64,000 nt of DNA from Magnolia sinica (taxonomy: Eukaryota > Streptophyta > Magnoliopsida > Magnoliales > Magnoliaceae): positions 45,825,501 through 45,889,500 of the forward strand of contig NC_080591.1 of NCBI RefSeq assembly GCF_029962835.1. The letters are read 5' to 3'. Of the stretch, positions 60,230 to 64,000 are shown piece by piece. Position numbers and translations under genes: made by a program. The notes beneath the pieces were generated by a model. The model was not told the origin of the DNA. It did no database searches and was given only the letters and a program-made list of their open reading frames with translations. The stretch's first letter is position 1, and every line of letters starts with the position of its first letter.

Positions 60230-60649
60230 CCGTCCGCAACAAGCTCGCGTACATGCACTCGCCACCGAAGCATCTGAATCAACGGTTACAATGCTGCTAG
60301 CCTTTGAAGTCATTGCCCACGTCTAAGGTACACCTGTATTCCTATTAGTGGACATCAGGTCCACTATTTCTATTATAGCATGCTCTACAGTCAAGTGATT
60401 AGGGTTGAACACTACCCCTATGTTTGGGGTGAGAGTCATCGCCGCAGCAAGGACCTTCTTAGACGCAACTAAGCATTGTAAGAGTTACCTAATAGACTAG
60501 GGAGCAGAGTAGTGTGCATTAACCTGATTGTAACCAAGATATATCATTACGACATCATCCTTGATATGGATTGGCTCACCGAAATGAAGGTAGAGATTAA
60601 CTGTGAAACCAGATTAGTGATAGCCCATGGGCCCGAGGGCACGACCTTC
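60230..60649 (+). pseudogene. pol: Protease of the Tekay-like element, cut at the 3' end
   Basis: The region after the gag knuckle shows TMLLAFEVIAHV, stop, GTPVFLLVDIRSTIS, where the usual LVDSGST active site has become VDIRST. Near 60545-60615 YHYDIILDMDWLTEMKVEIN marks the C-terminal part (VILGMDWL type). Several stops are present. At 60650 the sequence switches to a SIRE-type LTR, so RT, RNase H and integrase are not in the window. Confidence 0.8.
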
Positions 60650-62684
60650 TGTAAGTGCTATAGTTTATATCCCTGTTTGTTGTCAAATTTGTGGTGCCAA
60701 AATCTCTGTTATGTTTTATATAACCTGCTTAAGTGAAGCTCTCTCAAGGATCAACATTCATGACTTCATGAACAAACTAAGCTCACATCAAGCAAAGCTC
60801 TCAAGTACAAGACTCAAGATCTTGAATGAAAGAACTGATCACAAGACAAGACTCTTGAATGCAAGAACTGCTCACAAGACTCAAGCTGAAAAGAAAAAGA
60901 AAGTACAAGGCAAGACTCAAGCTGAACTCAAGACTCAAGCTGAAACTCAAGCCACTTTCATGATTGAGCTACTTCAAGGTTTAGTCTACATCAAGACTTC
61001 AAGGCTCATTCTTCATGGTCTCTTGTTTCAATGTCCATACTTCATGATTGAGGTTTGTTTGACCATAGGATGACCTTAGAAGTAGGTCATTTCGGATACA
61101 TAAGTCGAATGTTATTTTTCATGTGATTGGTCTGTTCTTCGACTTTAGGTCTGCTTCGACTAGTCTAGACTTGCTTCGACCGATCTAAGAAATTCCTGGA
61201 TCGATCGTAAGTTTGTTACAAATTAGGATAAAATCATAGCCTTCGACTAGTCACGGAATGCATTCGACCGATCGTAGGAGCGTGTTTACGCATCTTCGTC
61301 GTCTCGACTCGAAGTCGGCGAACTTTTGCGGGACCTACGACGATCGAAGGAAACCTACGACCCGTCGTAGGTGACCTACGACCAGTCGTAGAACGGTCCG
61401 AGCATATCCCGCCGAATTTTTCAAATATATATTAGAGCTTCGACTAGTCGAAGAGCACTCTAGACGATCGAAGACCTGATCTTTTCACCTATAAATAGTG
61501 CACGAATCTCGAAGAAATCATCGATTTAATTAAAGTATTCACGCCAATCTTCGTCGAACTTCGAGAGATAATTCTGCGCTCCATCTAAGCTAAGTGTGCT
61601 TATTTAATATCTTCTTTCCTTAGCTTTATTTTAATTGATTTTGTTTTTGTTATTCCAATCGATTTGAAAAGAGGAATTGTTATTCCCTTTCTTTGGAATC
61701 AAAATCAATTAAGGCAAGCCCTGTTGGGTTTAATTTAAAATCAATTAGATCTAGAACCATTGTAATCAAGTACTGGACATTGAACTTGGACATTCAATCA
61801 TCTTCTTTGGTTTGGTTCTACCGGGCTGCTACAACGAAGGAGATATTCACGTATTTTACATATTGTAAATTCCTTTCTATTATTTTGGTTTCTTTCAAGA
61901 TTTGCCGGAAAAATCTTGTTATATTGGTTATCTGAGGAAAGCCAGGAAAACTCAGAAGTGGGGGTTTTTAATTGTGTAAGCCCACATACAAAGACACAAT
62001 TGTAAGGGTTTTGGGTGAACCTGGGAAAACCTATCTTTAGTGAACGCTAATATCCCTTGTGTGAGGATATTAGGAGTGGAGTAGCTTTTGTGTGGCTGTT
62101 GGATAACAGTTGGTGAACACACAGGCGAACCACTATAAATCCTTTGAGTTGTGGTTGATTGATTTATTCTTTTAATTGTTTTTATTCTTTTTGTGGGATG
62201 TATGTATGGTGGTGAATGTTGTAATTATTTCAAGCTTTGTGAGAATGTTGTAATAGCTTAGAATTTACTTTCTGCTATTCCTTTATAAGCTTGTTTTTCA
62301 ATTTCATTTTGAAAGTTGTTCCAGCAAGGTTGCCCTGCCATTTTTATGGTGTATGGCTGTCCCTAGAACAATACATCTTTAATTACAAGTTATTTCAATT
62401 CAGTTCATATTTGTTTTTGTATTCCTCTTCGATTTGAGACTTGATACAAAGACCTTTCTAGAAATAAGGTTGTCCTACCATAAACTCTGTTTTTGGTGTA
62501 AGGTTGTCCTTAGAATAACGTTTGTATCAACCTCTCAAGATCTGAATTTTGAGGTTATTTTTCTTTCTTGCATTATTATTTAATTTGGCTATCATTTTCT
62601 TTATTATTCCGCTGTTATAAGTTTTTATTTGGCATTGTCCTATTCACCCCCCCCCCCTCTAGGACATATAGCTTGGCCTTTTCA
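60650..62684 (+). mobile_element. 5' LTR of SIRE #2
   Basis: It runs from TGTAAGTGCTATAG to GGCCTTTTCA, 2035 bp. CAAGACTCAAG repeats are at 60830-60960 and palindromes at 61135-61470. TATAAATA is at 61490-61497, and a C run (CACCCCCCCCCCCTCTAGGAC) is near the end. The phrase AAGGTTGTCCT..CCATA occurs three times in degenerate form at 62320-62530. Confidence 0.9.
61135..61470. promoter_or_regulatory. Palindrome cluster in the SIRE #2 U3
   Basis: CTTCGACTAGTCGAAG (61438-61453) is a perfect 16-bp palindrome. ACCTACGAC-CC-GTCGTAGGT (61353-61372) and CTACGAC-CA-GTCGTAG (61376-61391) are perfect inverted pairs. CGATCGAAGG-type words fill the gaps. The cluster ends about 20 bp before TATAAATA. Confidence 0.88.
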
Positions 62685-62686
62685 AG

Positions 62687-62698
62687 TGGTATCAGAGC
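62687..62698 (+). other. Primer binding site of SIRE #2
   Basis: TGGTATCAGAGC is an exact match to the initiator tRNA-Met site, two bases after the LTR end. Confidence 0.93.
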
Positions 62699-62757
62699 CT
62701 AATAGCTCCTTTTAATTCTTGGATTTAATTCCTGAGCTAACGATTTAAGCTATTCAG

Positions 62758-64000
62758 ATGTCAAATTTTGATAGCCTTTCGATCACTAGGCCTCCACCCT
62801 TTGATGGCTCCAACTATGCTTATTGGAAAGCCGAATGAGGATCTTCCTCAAATCAATGGATGAAAATGTGTGGCAAGCCACGGTGACGAATGAAATCCTC
62901 CTATCATGGAAGTTCGGGGTTGATGGTTCAAAGTCTATGAAAACCACACCATATTACCAATGGACCACCCTTCGAAAAGTGAGAGTAGTGCAAATGCTAA
63001 AGCACTAAATGCAATTACTTGCGCACTATCACCGGATGAGTTCAAAAGAATCATCTCTTGTGATCGCAAAGCAAGCTTGGGATATATTAGAAATGACACA
63101 CGAGGGTACTACAATTGTCAAAAATCTAAAGTCCAACTCCTCACAACCAGATTTGAAGAAATTCATATGGAGGAAAATGAGATGTTTATGGACTTTTACA
63201 CTAGATTGAATGACATTGTAAACTCAATGTGGGGTCTTGGCGATAAAATCCCAGAAAGTAAAGTATGTGCAAAAATATTACGCTCACTTCCTGAACGGTT
63301 CAATTCTAAAGTAACCGCAATCCAGGAACTTCGTGATACGGATAATATGAGGGTTGAAGAACTAGTTGGTTCTCTACAAACCTACGAGTTAAACTTTAAA
63401 GCTCCTAAAGGTAAATCTATCGCACTAAAATCTTCTAAATGTAGTTCAGAAGAAAATTCTGATTCAGAAGATGACATGGCTCTTTTAGCTAAAAATTTTT
63501 ACAAAATTTTCAAAAGCAAGAAAAGAGTTGATTTACAAAAATCAAATGACAAAAAGAAGTTTAGACCCAAATCTCGAAAATCTTTGAAAGATAGTCAATG
63601 TTACAACTATCTAGAATATGGGCACTTAGCAAATAGATGTCCTAAAAGGGACAAACCCAAGAAGAAGGGTATGTTGGCTACATGGGATGAATCATCCGAT
63701 TCTGAAGGTTCTTCTGAATCAGATTCTGAAACTGAGTCGTGCAATGAGGTCCAAGCTCTTATGACTCTAGCCAAATTCACATTTTCAGATAATGACTCTA
63801 CAAGTGAAGAAAATCTTAATAGTGAATGTGAAAATGAAAATGATCTTCAAGATGCTTACAATTCCCTATATAAGTAAAGTTGTAAAATTGCCGTCAAACT
63901 TAAACTTCAAAAGAAAAGTTTTCTAAACTCAAAAATTGTTTTGAATCGCTTGTCTTAGAAAAATCACAAATTTCAGATAATTTTGAAAAATCAAAATGCG
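62758..64000 (+). pseudogene. gag: SIRE #2 gag, partial
   Basis: It starts MSNFDSLSITRPPPFDGSNY and soon shifts frame (MRIFLKSMDENVWQATVTNE). It then runs open for 305 codons (62960-63877) with NAKALNAITCALSPDEFKRI, MFMDFYTRLNDIVNSMWGLG, KILRSLPERFNSKVTAIQEL and a Lys-rich part. The knuckle reads CYNYLEYGHLANRC, with the second Cys changed to Tyr, unlike SIRE #1 where the His is lost. An acidic Ser/Glu-rich tail ends at a stop at 63877. Frame relics continue to the window edge. Confidence 0.9.

Larger units (their letters stand above)
53450..60649 (+). mobile_element. Tekay-like gypsy element with an accessory frame before gag (cut by SIRE #2)
   Basis: The 5' LTR is 53450-56599 and the PBS 56603. 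A GC-rich repeat region, an accessory frame (57536-58753), gag (58980 on) and the start of protease follow. The sequence is interrupted in protease at 60649 by SIRE #2. The 3.1 kb LTR, initiator-Met PBS and gag type fit Tekay/Del, but no pol domain is visible to confirm it. The LTR family is that of the solo LTR at 9067-12409. Confidence 0.8.
60650..64000 (+). mobile_element. SIRE-type Ty1-copia element #2 (runs off the window)
   Basis: The 5' LTR is 60650-62684, the PBS 62687, and gag starts at 62758. It is related to SIRE #1 in LTR ends, PBS, leader and gag, but its LTR body is only partly alike and its U3 palindromes have diverged. As the innermost insertion of the nest it is the youngest event in this block. 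Confidence 0.9.

Noticed and set aside
29578..62698. tRNA genes suggested by tRNA-like words
   Set aside because: The words are 12-18 nt primer sites next to LTR ends; no cloverleaf surrounds them.

Overview
This window is plant nuclear intergenic DNA made almost entirely of nested LTR retrotransposons. I found no host gene, tRNA, rRNA or CRISPR array. The kingdom is clear from the element lineages: Athila and Tekay/Del-type Ty3-gypsy, SIRE-type Ty1-copia, and primer sites matching tRNA-Asp and initiator tRNA-Met. The large nested LTRs and the GTGGGCCCCACCATGATGTATG-type LTR repeats suggest a large angiosperm genome. A magnoliid is my low-confidence guess.

Left block (1-27905). A minus-strand Athila element (1-8048, cut by the window edge) abuts a Tekay-type LTR called LTR-A here. 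LTR-A is split into three pieces (8049-9066, 12410-13529, 21253-22189) by two insertions. One is a 3.3 kb solo LTR of a second Tekay-like family (9067-12409). The other is a complete non-autonomous element with gag but no pol (13530-21252; LTRs of 1231 and 1232 bp; 5 bp target duplication CCATC). To the right follows a tandem array, read on the minus strand as LTR-C, chromodomain end plus PPT, LTR-B, chromodomain end plus PPT, LTR-A. A decayed gag fragment and a minus-strand copia fragment (gag start, PBS, LTR) come next.

Middle block (27906-41593). A structurally complete but mutated Athila element (27906-38303; LTRs of 1666 and 1701 bp; target duplication TATCA/TATCT) lies inside the copia LTR. 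A second, truncated Athila element (39195 to about 41415) follows.

Right block (41594-64000). This is a nest at least four levels deep. A plus-strand Tekay-type LTR (41594-43663) is interrupted by a SIRE-type copia element (from 43664). That element's 3' LTR is interrupted by a Tekay-like gypsy element (from 53450), which is interrupted by a second SIRE-type element (from 60650) that runs off the window.

All gag and pol genes carry stops or frameshifts except the 285-codon gag of the non-autonomous element. The most unusual content is an accessory reading frame found in two unrelated elements: after pol in the copia element (50756-51766) and before gag in the gypsy element (57536-58753). The two encoded proteins are visibly homologous and neither frame has an indel. 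The copia copy lies behind a 34-nt hairpin built from the same palindromic motif that fills the U3 region of its own LTR. Clusters of short palindromes upstream of a TATA box recur in several unrelated LTR families here.
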